From Arbacia lixula (lineage: Eukaryota; Echinodermata; Echinoidea; Arbacioida; Arbaciidae): a stretch of 64,000 nucleotides of DNA. This document shows, piece by piece, positions 21,823 through 32,709 of this stretch. The first letter of the stretch is position 1. Every line of letters starts with the position of its first letter. Where the stretch lies: NCBI GenBank assembly GCA_963669155.1, contig OZ022584.1, positions 14,982,179 through 15,046,178 of the forward strand, written 5' to 3'. The translations under genes were made by a program, and so were the position numbers. A model generated the notes under the pieces. The model was not told the origin of the DNA, did not search any database, and worked only from the letters and a program-made list of their open reading frames with translations.

Positions 21823-21996
21823 AAAAGCATACAGTCACGAAGTGTTCGAGCATCGTGCAGAGCAGTTGTCGCATTATTTTAGCTGAGCCTATTAGTCACA
21901 GATGTAAGAGAGATCGGGGTGTAGTTCACTGGCTTGTTGCGGTCACCTTTCTTGAAGATAGTGGTAACATTCGCCTTCTTTCAGTCTCCTTGGACC
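21823..21996 (-). pseudogene. broken LINE reverse-transcriptase fragment
   Basis: On the minus strand one frame gives KKANVTTIFKKGDRNKP followed by VNYTPISLTSV, which matches the conserved RT region 'W..A.V.PIFKKGD...P.NYRPISLTSV' of non-LTR retrotransposons. A TGA replaces the expected Trp. After a frameshift the next frame gives KIMRQLLCTMLEHF, which fits the following 'CK.ME....' segment, and then a stop. The copy is clearly dead and belongs to a different family from the intact LINE, whose sequence here is NYRPISILPSLSKVIE. Confidence 0.7.
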
Positions 21997-21999
21997 ATA

Positions 22000-23690
22000 T
22001 ACACTTATAGCTATATTGTCACTACAGTCTAATGAAGAATAACATTGACTTTAAGTATGAACTGGCACCAACCAACATTGGGTTCTTCATGGATAAACAA
22101 ATCTTGCTCAGATAATGATGATCAAAAACATTAATATACATGTTATTTTATCATACACAGAAGTAATACGATCTCTAACATGCTTTAATCTAGATCTGAT
22201 TAGTACAATTTATTCATGCTCATCATACCTCTGTCATTTAAAATGATACTATGGAACGATCTGTATCTACCCCTGCATCGTGCATGATATTACTTTTCAT
22301 AGTATCTACAAATTATTTCAGAAACACTTTTTGTCATTTTACGTACTATCGTCCACAGATACGAAGAGACCTGAACCAATGTATTTCTAAAGGGCTTTTC
22401 CTTTTTAAACAAAAAATCGTAATGATATGACAATTCTTCATACAGCCCATAACCTCTTGGCAAAGGTCTCAATGGACTAAGGACAATTTAAACGAAATTC
22501 CAGATGTTTGTCTCTGAATCCATGCAGTCGTTCATGATAATGAAGAAATGATGAAATACCCTGAGAGTTGTCACCATCACTACCGAGAGAGGGGATTTAT
22601 CCATCGTTAAAGTATCATCTCTCTTCTCTTGATATCTTAAGGGATGTGCAATACCATTAGTTTCTCATAGTCGCGTTTCAAATTCCACGATGATTGTATG
22701 TGTCAGTCTTCCTCTTAAATTATTCGAGGTATGTGTTGCCAAGGTTGAATTAAAGTCACAAGCTACATGCCAATAAAAGATATCAGCGACATAAAAGAAC
22801 GTTACAATGTTATGTGACGAAAGAATCAATGACATGATACAGCGTGCTGTGTAATAAATAAATGCGATGGTATAGTTGTAACTATTGCTCACGGTTAGAT
22901 TTTTGGGCTTCGTGAATCCTGCTCCAGTAAGGATGTCAAAATTTGGCATTTGACCTAATACGTCACTGAACAGTGTATATAAAAACAACCAACTTGAACA
23001 TTATCTCAAAGAACGAAACACAAGGGGGAGAATGAGAAATTTAAGAACGTGAGATAACAGGCTAGAAAGGGGACGGGGTACAATTGGGGAATAATAGTTT
23101 TTGAAAAAGATAGAATGAGACAGCGAATAGGAGAGATAGACTGAGGGATGCATACAGAGATGGTGGGACGGTGGGAAGAGGGAGTGAGAGAATGAGGAGG
23201 AAGAGAAAGAGAGAAAGGGGAGTGGGACAGAGAGTCACATCAATCACATAATGTACCTAAGCAGGTATACCGTCAACTGAAGCAGAAAATATTTCATCGC
23301 TTGGTACCTTGTCATTTCAAAAAGAAATAAAGAAGCAGAATGAAAGCAAAACTGACAACCTATTGATCATTTAATGCTGTGAAGGATATGTATGTAAATT
23401 CAGATATCGATTCATTCTTTTTCTTCCGTCGCAGTTTTTTATTCAAAAGAATCCCCCGATTCGTCCTGCAGGGGGGCACCTCAAACCTGTCAGTAATTGA
23501 AAACCCAAACTCAATCATTACTTCGGATGTGTATGCAAGTGGAAATTTTAGACAAAGCACACGGATGTACCCTTCTGGGAAAAGTGAGAGAAATAATCGA
23601 TTATTAGTGTTTGGAAAAAAAAAAGAATCACGAACCCTGGAATCGTTTATGTCCAATTTCTCTCGCCTGAATGTCGCGTGAAGTTCATGG
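22000..23690. other. intergenic, nothing recognised
   Basis: AT-rich with a GA-rich stretch at about 23110-23225. The open frames at 22665-22988 and 23360-23809 (minus) have no recognisable features. Confidence 0.4.
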
Positions 23691-24195
23691 GTCTTGCACA
23701 TGGTGGATTCCCATGAACGATGCCAATGACCTGATGACACACAGTTCAGTGTACGGGGCTGGCCATGAAGAGGTGAAGACCATTCTGAGCGTGTCTTAAG
23801 GGACCACATGTTCTTCCTCGGGCGCGGATGGTTCGTGATTGGAATCTTTTATACTTATTGTCTGGATGATTGATATGAACTTCTCAATCCTGTCGCCATT
23901 CTCCCTGTCAAATAACCTTGGTTTAGGAACGATGCCAATAACGCACAGTAGAGTGCACCGGCCTGCTCATGAAGATGTGGAGAACATATGCGTGTGTCTC
24001 CAGGGAACATACGCTGTCCCTCGAAGCATTCGTGATACATGGTCAGTGACGTCGATCTTGATTAAGTGTGCGTATGACTGATATGATTTTCTCAAACTTT
24101 TCACCATCCTTCTTGTATAATGAAATAACATTCTTTTAAGGACGATGTCAATGCCTCAATGTACGCATGTATCTCTGGAGAACACATGGTGCTCC
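23690..24195 (+). repeat. 213-bp-period diverged tandem repeat, about 2.5 copies
   Basis: The landmark AACGATGCCAAT occurs at about 23714 and 23928 and, as GACGATGTCAATG, at about 24141. The spacings are 214 and 213 bp. Between them GATTGATATGA...TTCTCAA and GAAGAGGTG/GAAGATGTG blocks also recur in order. Similarity is clearly below identity. No conserved reading frame was seen. Confidence 0.65.
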
Positions 24196-24276
24196 TTACC
24201 AAAAATGACGGATTAGTTATAATGAAGCTCATAAAAATTGGACGCCGCATTCTAGCATCTGCGTATCAACAAAGTA

Positions 24277-24340
24277 CCCCCCCCCCCCCGACATACACAC
24301 ACACCTACACACTTACACACAACTTTATATATACAAAATA
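24277..24340. repeat. poly-C run with a CA-rich flank
   Basis: Thirteen C residues (24277-24289) followed by CACACAC-type sequence. Confidence 0.85.
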
Positions 24341-25575
24341 TAGCAAAATGAGGTCGAGTTTTACCCGGTTTTCAATAACAATCGACCCACGAAGATATTT
24401 ACACAGGCTTCTAATCAATTCTAGACCTATGTTGTTATTGTACTATGCACAAAAAGAAAAGCTGCAACAGAACCCGATATATAGCTTTTCTCAAAGGCTA
24501 TCGCAGAATCGGTGCATCGGTATGATAAGTTATCATAAAAGTCTATTGATTTAGCCTTTAATCGGTACGGATGCACTCGAATTAATTCAGCTTTGAGTGA
24601 ATGGATACGGGTTGCGCAGGAAATGGGATCGGTACGCTGTAGGATAACGGTTGATGAGCTAGGCGCTCGTGGGGCAAACCTCAATTTAAGGATACGTCAA
24701 TAAGAAGCGTCGGTAGAAGCGGATCGCGTTCGGCTTTAACCGTGTTAATCAGTCACCACTGAGGCAATAATCGCCACGGGCTGGCGTGGGATTGGTAATT
24801 ATAAGCACATCTCGGGCAGATAATCTGTTAGCTCAATTCTTCTGTGTTTGTGGACCATGCCGTTAGCCCTGCTAATGGTGATATCTTTATTCTCTTAGCA
24901 CACATATCAGAGCGCAGTGCGGTGTCTATTATGATCAATCTGCCTGATTCGGAGTTTCTTGTACGTTTAGTTCAAGCTTTATGCTTACCTCTTACTTTTC
25001 TTCATATGTTCAACTTACGTAAAAAAAATACGAATCTAATTGCGAATCGTCTTTCGTCTGCCAGAGTAGATAAACATTCCAATCGTCATTGCATGATTGC
25101 AAATGAAACGCAAAGGTCATAAGAATTTTCGTCTGATATACTTCCTTTTCATGAATATCAGTAATGAAGAAAAAATGGATAAAAAATGATAAGATCCTTA
25201 CGTTTTACCTAGAAGCATACTTGATCTAATCCCCAGGCCAGACTTGAAACCTGTATTTCGTATTTGTCATTCCCTCTCTTTTTTTTTTTAGCCTCTTTGC
25301 ATTTTTTCGGGAAGAGATTGGTGATGAATTAAGCGGAAATATATCGAAGCAAGAAGTAACTAGATAATCGGATTTGCTTGTATGAAGTATCTGCATAAAA
25401 TGTCGATGGAAAATACACATTTAAATGCCAGGTGAAAATCATATCAATAGCGAAAGTATTATACAAGAACCGGAACGTCATTAATACAAGATGGAATAGC
25501 GTTGACCAGATGAATGAAACGGGAGGGGAGAAGAATGTCACGAAGTAGAGAGAATAGGGAAGAGAGGAAGAACGA
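24341..25575. other. intergenic, nothing recognised
   Basis: Includes a GC-richer patch at about 24560-24800 in which I found no convincing frame. Confidence 0.4.
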
Positions 25576-25576
25576 G

Positions 25577-25700
25577 AAGATGAAGAAGAAGAAGAAGAAG
25601 AAGAAGAAGAAGAAGAAGAAGAAGAAGAAAGGAGAAGAAGAAGAAAAAAAGAACAAGAAGAAGAAGAAGAAAAAGAAAAAGAAAAAGACAATAAAAGAGG
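25577..25700. repeat. (GAA)n / A-rich purine tract
   Basis: Long polypurine tract of GAA with GAAAAA variants. The Lys/Glu frame on the plus strand and the Phe/Ser/Leu frames on the minus strand are by-products. (GAA)n can form triplex DNA. Confidence 0.95.
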
Positions 25701-25879
25701 AGGAGAAGAAGAAGGGGAATAACAACGGAAGGGGAAAGAAACGGAGGGGAAATAAAAATGGAAATGAGGAAGGCAAGAGCAAGAAAGAGAGGAAAAAAAG
25801 TCATTGAGGAGTAAAAGTTTAATAACCATGACAACGGAAATGAATAAAAAAAATGGAAATGAATAAAAAAAAAAATATG

Positions 25880-26180
25880 GAAATGGGGGAGGTTCTCACC
25901 AAGGCTGATCAGGTCACTGTCAAGATAACGAGCGGTCCTTCCAGGACCTGCCTCACACGATCAGTGGTAAAAGCAGTCATGACCTCTACGGTGAGATGTG
26001 CAGCAGGAAGTACCACATGATTGTACATTTCAATTAGGCGGGATATTCAGCTGAAGCCCTCCTGAGTGGCGCCTGTGCAAGCAGTCGGCACGGTGAGAAG
26101 AAGATCGCGGACGGGCGGCAGTTTTTCTTTTAGCCTGGAGTGGAGGTTTATTCATCCTTTGGCTTTGGCTTAATTTGTCG
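25880..26180. other. unexplained GC-richer island
   Basis: Surrounded by simple repeats but compositionally distinct. A short plus-strand frame from an ATG near 25878 contains MGEVLTKADQVTVKIT and stops after about 50 codons. A minus-strand frame of similar length overlaps it. Neither is recognised. Confidence 0.3.
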
Positions 26181-26375
26181 GCACAGATTTCCCAACAAAA
26201 CTGTCTTTTGTGCCCTCAAACATGTCAAATAGGGCATTCGCTGACAAAATATCCCTTACACCGACACAATGTTCCTTGCGCCGAAAACATGTGAGAAAAT
26301 CCAATCAGCTGATTTTGTAATGAGTGATATGAGATATTGCTTTGATTTGTGTACATTTCTTTCGCCAATACGATG

Positions 26376-26428
26376 TTATACACTCACACTCACACACACA
26401 TACGCACACACACACACACACACTTAGA

Positions 26429-26488
<60 letters not shown>

Positions 26489-26490
26489 AA
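26376..26490. repeat. (CA)n followed by (TA)n
   Basis: Long CA array with TAGACA interruptions, ending in about nine TA units. Confidence 0.95.
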
Positions 26491-26600
26491 GAATAAAATA
26501 AAGAATATACAAGAATAAAGGAAGTAAGAATAAAGGTTGCGATGGCGCTGAAATCTAGGTGAAGACAAACAAATTAAATGAAACGCCGGAAAAGAAATAT

Positions 26601-26603
<3 letters not shown>

Positions 26604-26645
<42 letters not shown>

Positions 26646-26675
26646 TTTATATACACGCACACACACACACATGAT
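26604..26675. repeat. (AT)n followed by (CA)n
   Basis: AT array about 35 bp long, then ACACAC. It is close to the preceding CA/TA array and in the opposite motif order. Confidence 0.95.
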
Positions 26676-26749
26676 TTCGTCATTATACAATATACATGTT
26701 TACAACAAAACATATATATAAATATGAATGTTTTTCACTTCATTAACTA

Positions 26750-27975
26750 AGTTTCTCCTAGAGCTGCTTGTTCGCTTCGCTTGCTCGAAAAAAGAAAAAA
26801 AACAACTCTCTATGGAAAAGCTAGCCACGCAAATGCTCGAGAAAAACACTTGTTCAGCGGTCATTTGGAATCATTGAAGAATAAAGAAAACATACTCTCT
26901 AAGACATGATACATTACCGAAAGACATATCTTTTATCAAGAATGACATGTTCAAGTTCTCCATTGATTGTGTGGAATGTAACATTTTCTTCAAGGGAATG
27001 GGAACATATAATGGAACAGATCACTCTGCCACGGGGTGACGAATGCACACGAAACGGAGGAGACTTGATTTGCAAAAGGAATCGTGTCCGATTCAATGCT
27101 GTTAACAAAGTGTATTACGCGGCCACTGCCTGTAAGTGGTTTAAGGACTTGACAAGTACTTACAAGATTTTTTCATTCATGTTTCAAATAATCGTGAACT
27201 TGAATGAAAAAGAAGGGATTTATCATATTATGCGAGTAAAGTGTTCAAAGATTATTACTATTAACTTACTCTATAAAGTGAATTTGTTGCCAAGTAATAG
27301 TAAGTATCGGTACGCTCTTTTATCTAGGCATCATTTGTTTTCTCGTATTTAATAGTGTGGTTTGTCTCCTTTAAATCCGTCAAGGTTTTTATCTTCCTTG
27401 TTACCCACCCACCTATCACAGCCTCCTTCCACACCTCATCAAGGCCTCTAACGGTATTAGCTCGATCCCATATTGTCTTACTACCATGTCTTGTTTGTCT
27501 GTTTTCCTTTCCAATTCCATTATCTTGACTATAATATGATGGCTCGAAATGGATATTTCCCCTGGCCAAACGTTTTATATACCTAACTAAGCAGCTTATC
27601 GATCGCAACTGCATCATTTATGAGATGAAGAAATCAGTCCACCCGCTGGCTTTAAGCTTGAAATGAGCTGCACTAGAAAGTTAGAATCACACTGCTCCTA
27701 TGTTACCCAATACTCCTCCTACCTTCTGGCGTCTTAGCTTGAAAGTGAAAGTTTGCGTGTTGCGGAAGCTAAGGTGTTTGATGTCACGTGACAATCACAA
27801 AACATGACAAATACAATCCCAGCCCCTGGCTCCGGTATGTCGACGAATTTCCGGAGCAAGACAAAACGAATGTTAAAATCTTCTCCATAGGTTGATGAGC
27901 AGCGTTGGAGTATGGAGTATGTAGGTAGGTGAATTTCCGCACCCACGACGACAACCGGAGCACAGCTTAAGTAAG
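26750..27975. other. intergenic, nothing recognised
   Basis: Contains an E-box palindrome TGTCACGTGACA at 27782-27793. The open frame at 26906-27352 has no recognisable domain. Confidence 0.4.
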
Positions 27976-27980
27976 ATGGG

Positions 27981-27982
27981 AG

Positions 27983-28016
<34 letters not shown>

Positions 28017-28225
28017 TTGTGTGTGTGTGTGTGTGTTTGTAGGTGTGTGTGTGGGGGGAGGGGGGTTGTGTGCCTGTTTGTAGGTGTATGAGTGTGTGTG
28101 CGTGTGCATGTTTGTAGGTATGTGTGTATGTGTGTGTTTATGTGTGTGTGCGTGTGTGTGCGTGTGCGTGTTTGTAGGTGTGTAGGTGTGTATGTGTGTG
28201 CTTGTTTGTGTGTGTGTGTTTGTGC
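27981..28225. repeat. long interrupted (GT)n array
   Basis: About 245 bp of GT with TTTGTAGGT, GTATGT, GCGCGC and G-run interruptions. The TTTGTAGGTGTGT block recurs several times, so it is also minisatellite-like. Confidence 0.95.
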
Positions 28226-28648
28226 TAAACGCTACTGCACTAGTGGCCATTATGCCCATTTCACATGATAATCTCGTCATAACACATATATTGCCTTTTC
28301 CTCTTCTCTTATAATCCTGAAGATTATTAAAAGCATTGAAGACTATTACAGATGTTGAAAATTATAACAGGTAATGAAGTTTATCACAGGTGCAACTACA
28401 GGTCAGGAGTACAGCGGTAATGACCATACGACCCGTAATTATTCTTGGCAGAATCGTTTTTACGTCACGTACCACATGTCCAATGAAGGTTTGCGTTCCG
28501 GACGTGAAAAGACGTGAAGGAAACAACCAGTAAAAACATGAAAGAAGCAAACTAACGATTCACAGACGAAGAAAATCTATCATAATAGTCCGTATTCACA
28601 AGGATAGTGGTAGGGTCCATGCAAGGATGATTGACTTAATAAGTTTGG

Positions 28649-29136
28649 TTAAAGAAAAAGTTCACCCTGAAATTAAGTCGGTTTAAATAAACGCGAAAAC
28701 AAAAAGAGAAACATATTAGTGAAGGTTTGATGAAAATCCGTCAAAGGATAAAAGAGTTATGATATTTTAATGCGTTCATTTTATGACGTCACGAGCGAGG
28801 TACTCTCTTATATGTTTTCTACAAACATTTTTTAAAAATGTCAAATTTGTTAAAAGAATGTGCATTATTTTACTCGTACAATTGATGCATCATTAAAACA
28901 CATTTTCACACACATACCTCCTTAAGAATATTCTTCAAAAACAGAAAAACAGCAATTTAAGGAACCTAACAGCATACAACATATGGGAGAACATCTCGCA
29001 CTTGGCGTCACAAAATTGAAATTTCAAACGATCATAAATTTGTTATTCTTTGACGGAACTTCTTCAAACTTACACTAATAGTTCTTTCGTGTTTATGCAT
29101 TTATTGAAACCAGTTCAGGGTGAAATATCCCTTTAA
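28649..29136. mobile_element. MITE family B, copy 1 (488 bp, TTAA-flanked)
   Basis: Long inverted terminal regions: left TTCACCCTGAAATTAAG..., right ending ...CAGGGTGAAATATCCCTTTAA. TTAA sits at both outer edges. Inner arms also pair (AAATCCGTCAAAGGATAA near the left against TCTTTGACGGAACTT near the right), so the whole element folds on itself. TTAA flanks suggest insertion by a TTAA-specific transposase such as piggyBac or Kolobok (inference). No ORF. Confidence 0.8.
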
Positions 29137-29225
29137 CCTGGATTAATTTCACGAGACGCCAAATAGAACAACAAGAAATAATTATCATTGATCGAATATC
29201 ATTGATTTTGTCCTTTGAATCACTA
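29137..29225 (+). repeat. dispersed repeat, copy 1 (partner at 44.67 kb)
   Basis: GAGACGCCAAATA...ACAA followed by ATCATTGAT.GAATATCATT and GATTTTG matches 44665-44740 in the same orientation. MITE B copy 1 abuts it at the TTAA. Confidence 0.6.
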
Positions 29226-29473
29226 TGGTATATAGAGCTTTTTCACATAATAATTACAGAAAATAATTAAAATCAGCCACTGTTGTAATTTTGTGATTAA
29301 AATCAATGATTTCGTGACAGCATACACGGCATATGTGCATCATAAAATTACTCTACGTTTAGTACACATGGATATCCATCAGCCGTTTAATTAATGCAGA
29401 TTCATTGTACTCTCTTTCTAGTCACACGAGAATGTTTTACAAAGATTTTCTCTTTAAAGGGTTACTGAATTAG

Positions 29474-30007
29474 AAAAATTAGTTCCCACTAATCTATGTA
29501 AAATCATCCACTAAAAACGAATTTCACATTCGTTTACCGCAATAAAGTCTCATTTTAACTAAAATTTGAAAAAAAAAACCCGCACGCCTCCAATGACGTA
29601 TGAGAAGTCAAAATGCCATAAATGCCAACGGCGTAAATAAAATATTTTACTCACGCCATTCAAACAATACCTCACCAATAGGAACCCCAAAGCTTGTCCG
29701 AGGTTTTTCTGAGTAGCAACAAGTAATAGATTCAAAGTGCATTCCATCCATTGAATCTGAATGACAAGATACAGGTGAATGCAATAACACGTTCCTACGC
29801 AGTTAGGGGGAAAGTTGTGAATACATTACGAAAATGGTCTATTGTTGACTTCCGTACAATCTAAGGAATTTTGACTTCTCATAGTTACTGGAGGCGTGCG
29901 GTTTTTTTTTCAAATTTTCGTCAAAATGAGACTTTATTGCGGCAAACGAATGTAAAATTCGTTTTTAGTGGATAATTTTACATAGTTTGGTGGGAACTAA
30001 TTTTTGG
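29474..30007. mobile_element. foldback element with ~137-bp arms enclosing family A
   Basis: Left arm 29474-29615 (AATTAGTTCCCAC ... CCGCACGCCTCCA ... GAGAAGTCAAAATG). Right arm 29868-30007 is its close inverted copy (TTTTGACTTCTCA ... TGGAGGCGTGCGG ... GTGGGAACTAATTT). The ~250-bp loop is a family A repeat whose relatives elsewhere in this window lack these arms. Arm similarity is high, so the foldback is fairly young or maintained by conversion. Confidence 0.85.
29635..29845 (+). repeat. dispersed repeat family A, copy 1 (inside foldback)
   Basis: Landmarks: CATTCAAACAATACC, CCCCAAAGCTTGTCCGAGG, GAGTAGCAACAA, GTGCATTCCATCCATTGAA, AGATACAGGTGA, CCTACGCAGT, AATACATTACGAAAATGG. The same order is found in four other places in the window. 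Confidence 0.8.
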
Positions 30008-30689
30008 CCAGATTAATGCGTTCCATTACACATTTAATGTACTTCATATGCATTCTTAAAGAATAACGTTTGCCCTCTTGAATTTAAAGAATTTAAAGAA
30101 TAACGTTTGCCCTCTTGAATTTAAAGCTCTGTCGAAGTAAAGAATTTGTACATGATATCACTGCGAGATAGTATGTTCTTATTGTTGCTGTTGTTGTTTC
30201 TGCGCGGTTTTTCTTTTTTAGTTCTTAGTCATGGAATAACTTTATAAACATGATTTTATGCACTCCATACAAGACCAACAACCACTCTATATTTCTGCTA
30301 ATTGCAGGTTTTCCAACCGTATGATAAAACGTATGACTATATAAAATAAATATATTGTATATTGGGGGATATATCTTCATATCGATTGTACTTACGGAAA
30401 TAAAAATATAAAAACAATGTGATTATTTTTTGTTCTGACTTGCCAGAAAAGAAAAAAATAATCACAACATGTTAAAGTGTGCCGTTACTATACAGATACA
30501 ATATCAAATTGGTCATAGCTTCGGTAATAGCCAGTTAGCCAGTCATGTTATTGTTTCAACAGGGAGAATATTATGCAGAGGAACATGGGAAAGAGGGGGA
30601 GGTAGGAGAGAGAGAGAGAAGAGGAATGGAGTAAGAGAGACCTTATATAGAAAACGTACGTATACGACAACGGAAAACACTAGACAATG

Positions 30690-30893
30690 TTTATTCACAA
30701 CTTCACCCCCTTACTGCGTAGTAACGCGTTATTACATCCACATGTATACAATCATGTACATGGTATATCGTACTTCAATTCCAATGGGTGGAACGCACCT
30801 TAATTCTGTAAGTTCGTGCTTCCCTGACCAACATCGGACAAGCTTTAGGGTTACCTTGGGTAACGTATTGTTTAAACGGCGTGAATAACATTT
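30690..30893 (-). repeat. dispersed repeat family A, copy 2
   Basis: The reverse strand carries GTTTAAACAATACGTTACC, CCTAAAGCTTGTCCGA, GTGCGTTCCACCCATTGGAA, TAACGCGTTACTACGCAGTA and GTTGTGAATAAACA. It lies about 0.7 kb from copy 1 in the opposite orientation. Confidence 0.75.
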
Positions 30894-30894
30894 G

Positions 30895-32640
30895 AATACA
30901 TAACGAAAATTGTCCATTGGGAAGTGTGGTTGTAGCCTTATTCCTTTCAAGACCCATATTCGTGCAGCGTCACAATCCGATGTGTGCAATGCAGCACTTC
31001 GCATTATCCACGCAACATATACGATATAGTAAAATCAATTGAGAAAGACTATTAATATCGCCCAGGGGGACTACTGGAAAACATATTAAACATAATGTAA
31101 TTGCACTCCTTGCCATTTCCTGCATCACGAGTGCACACAAATTAAATAGAAAACTGAAATTATCTGATCACGCAGCCGTGTTCGCAAAAGCGCTGATCCA
31201 ATCAATATAACACCCCAAGTCACGATACCGCAATAAACATAAAAGTGCAACCAACCGTAGCAGATTCAACGCCTCGCATTAACCCGTAATGTACTATTGT
31301 CGCAGTTGGGAGCTGTTTAAAATACATACGTTTGGCACAGAAAGTGTTAATGGAAACCTTATGATTGCACGTTAAATTCAACCTGTAAGTCTAAGTCCCC
31401 ACCTTTCTCTACCACGTGCCAAGGGCACTTTTTGTTACAAAGTTACGCTGAATGCTGAAATACACGTGCAGGAACAAATACAACGTACAATGTTCCTCTA
31501 ATACGCTGGAAAAGCCATGGAAGTTGCGAAATGTATCCAACCATTTTACCTTCGTGCAACATTTGTGCATTCTTGGAATAAAACAAAACATAGGCTTTAG
31601 AGCCTTACACCACCAATTCCATTGTAATCAATCATATTGTTTCCTCTAAAGAATCTATATACGTCGCTGCAACAACTAGCACGATTACTCACACCGTGCC
31701 AAATGAAATTGCCTATCAAATAAGATGTATGGGACGGTTGTCTGGTCTGCCTTCATGAATAGTGTAAATCACTTAACCTCAGGCTCTTCAAAATTAAAAA
31801 TGGCATATTCTTTGTTTTAGATCAATTATGCTTCACAAATTTTCGAGGTGGTCTGAGTGGGAAGTACGTATCGTGAATCTTATAATTCACTGGTTTTAGG
31901 GGGTTTCTTTTAACAAATGTACATTTTGTTCAAACTGTAACATATCATGTGAAATTTAGCCTCTGGCTGCCATGCATGTATGCTTTCATGAATAAATCGT
32001 GAATTGAATTGAATTGATTGTGCTATTTTTTCGATTTTTTGGCGTAAAGCGCGCTGGAAATAGATTTCATATTTCATATTAACCGTTTCTACGTACATGT
32101 ATCTTCGCAGATAAGTGTGTTTTATTCTTGAAACCAAATATTTAACCTGATTTCGCCGCGAGTTCACATATCGACCTACGTTTTTTCTTCTGTCTGTCTG
32201 TCTGTCTGAACATTTGTTTGGCGTGATAAGAGCACACAGGGAATCTAATGCTGAAGGATGTTACGCACATTAGTAATGGCGTAACATACTTCGAAAACTA
32301 CCCTATCATTGTTACGTAAAAGAAAAACATTTATTTGCTTTGTTAGTATGTCAAAGTCCATTGAGGGGATCAACACATATAAGATAGGTCACCAGTGGCG
32401 CGGATGTGAGGCTTAACACTATCCGTATGACTTTACCGAGAGCGACATCCTAATACGAAATGCAAATACTAGAAGAATATAGGTCAAAGCTTTTATGGCC
32501 ATCGCAGATGGTGTTTTCACACGCTAGTACTCGATGTTGACAAACCAGATGACCACATCGAACATGAAAAAATTCAAAAGAGAGCATAAATCAGCCGTGT
32601 GATAAATGCACATTTTACTGTACCTCTCACGAAGTCATAA
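30895..32640. other. intergenic, with a possible retroelement tail
   Basis: GAATTGAATTGAATTGATTG at about 31993-32012 follows AATAAATC and resembles the pentamer tail of a LINE 3' end. A (CTGT)n run lies at about 32189-32210. No gene recognised. Confidence 0.4.
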
Positions 32641-32657
32641 TACAGCGATTAACACGG

Positions 32658-32659
<2 letters not shown>

Positions 32660-32707
<48 letters not shown>
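32660..32707. repeat. (CT)n microsatellite
   Basis: About 24 uninterrupted CT units. Confidence 0.95.

Positions 32708-32709
<2 letters not shown>

Noticed and set aside
23360-23809. 149-codon minus frame
   Set aside because: No domain or homology recognised. It overlaps an antisense 100-codon frame and runs into the 213-bp repeat.
25329-25834. Phe/Ser/Leu-rich frames and a Lys/Glu-rich frame
   Set aside because: Translation of the (GAA)n/A-rich tract on either strand.
26906-27352. 148-codon plus frame
   Set aside because: Composition resembles random AT-rich translation. No motif, signal peptide or splice context.
27873-28280. His-Thr-rich 135-codon minus frame
   Set aside because: Translation of the (GT)n array. 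The same applies to frames at 26.3 and 40.2-40.7 kb.
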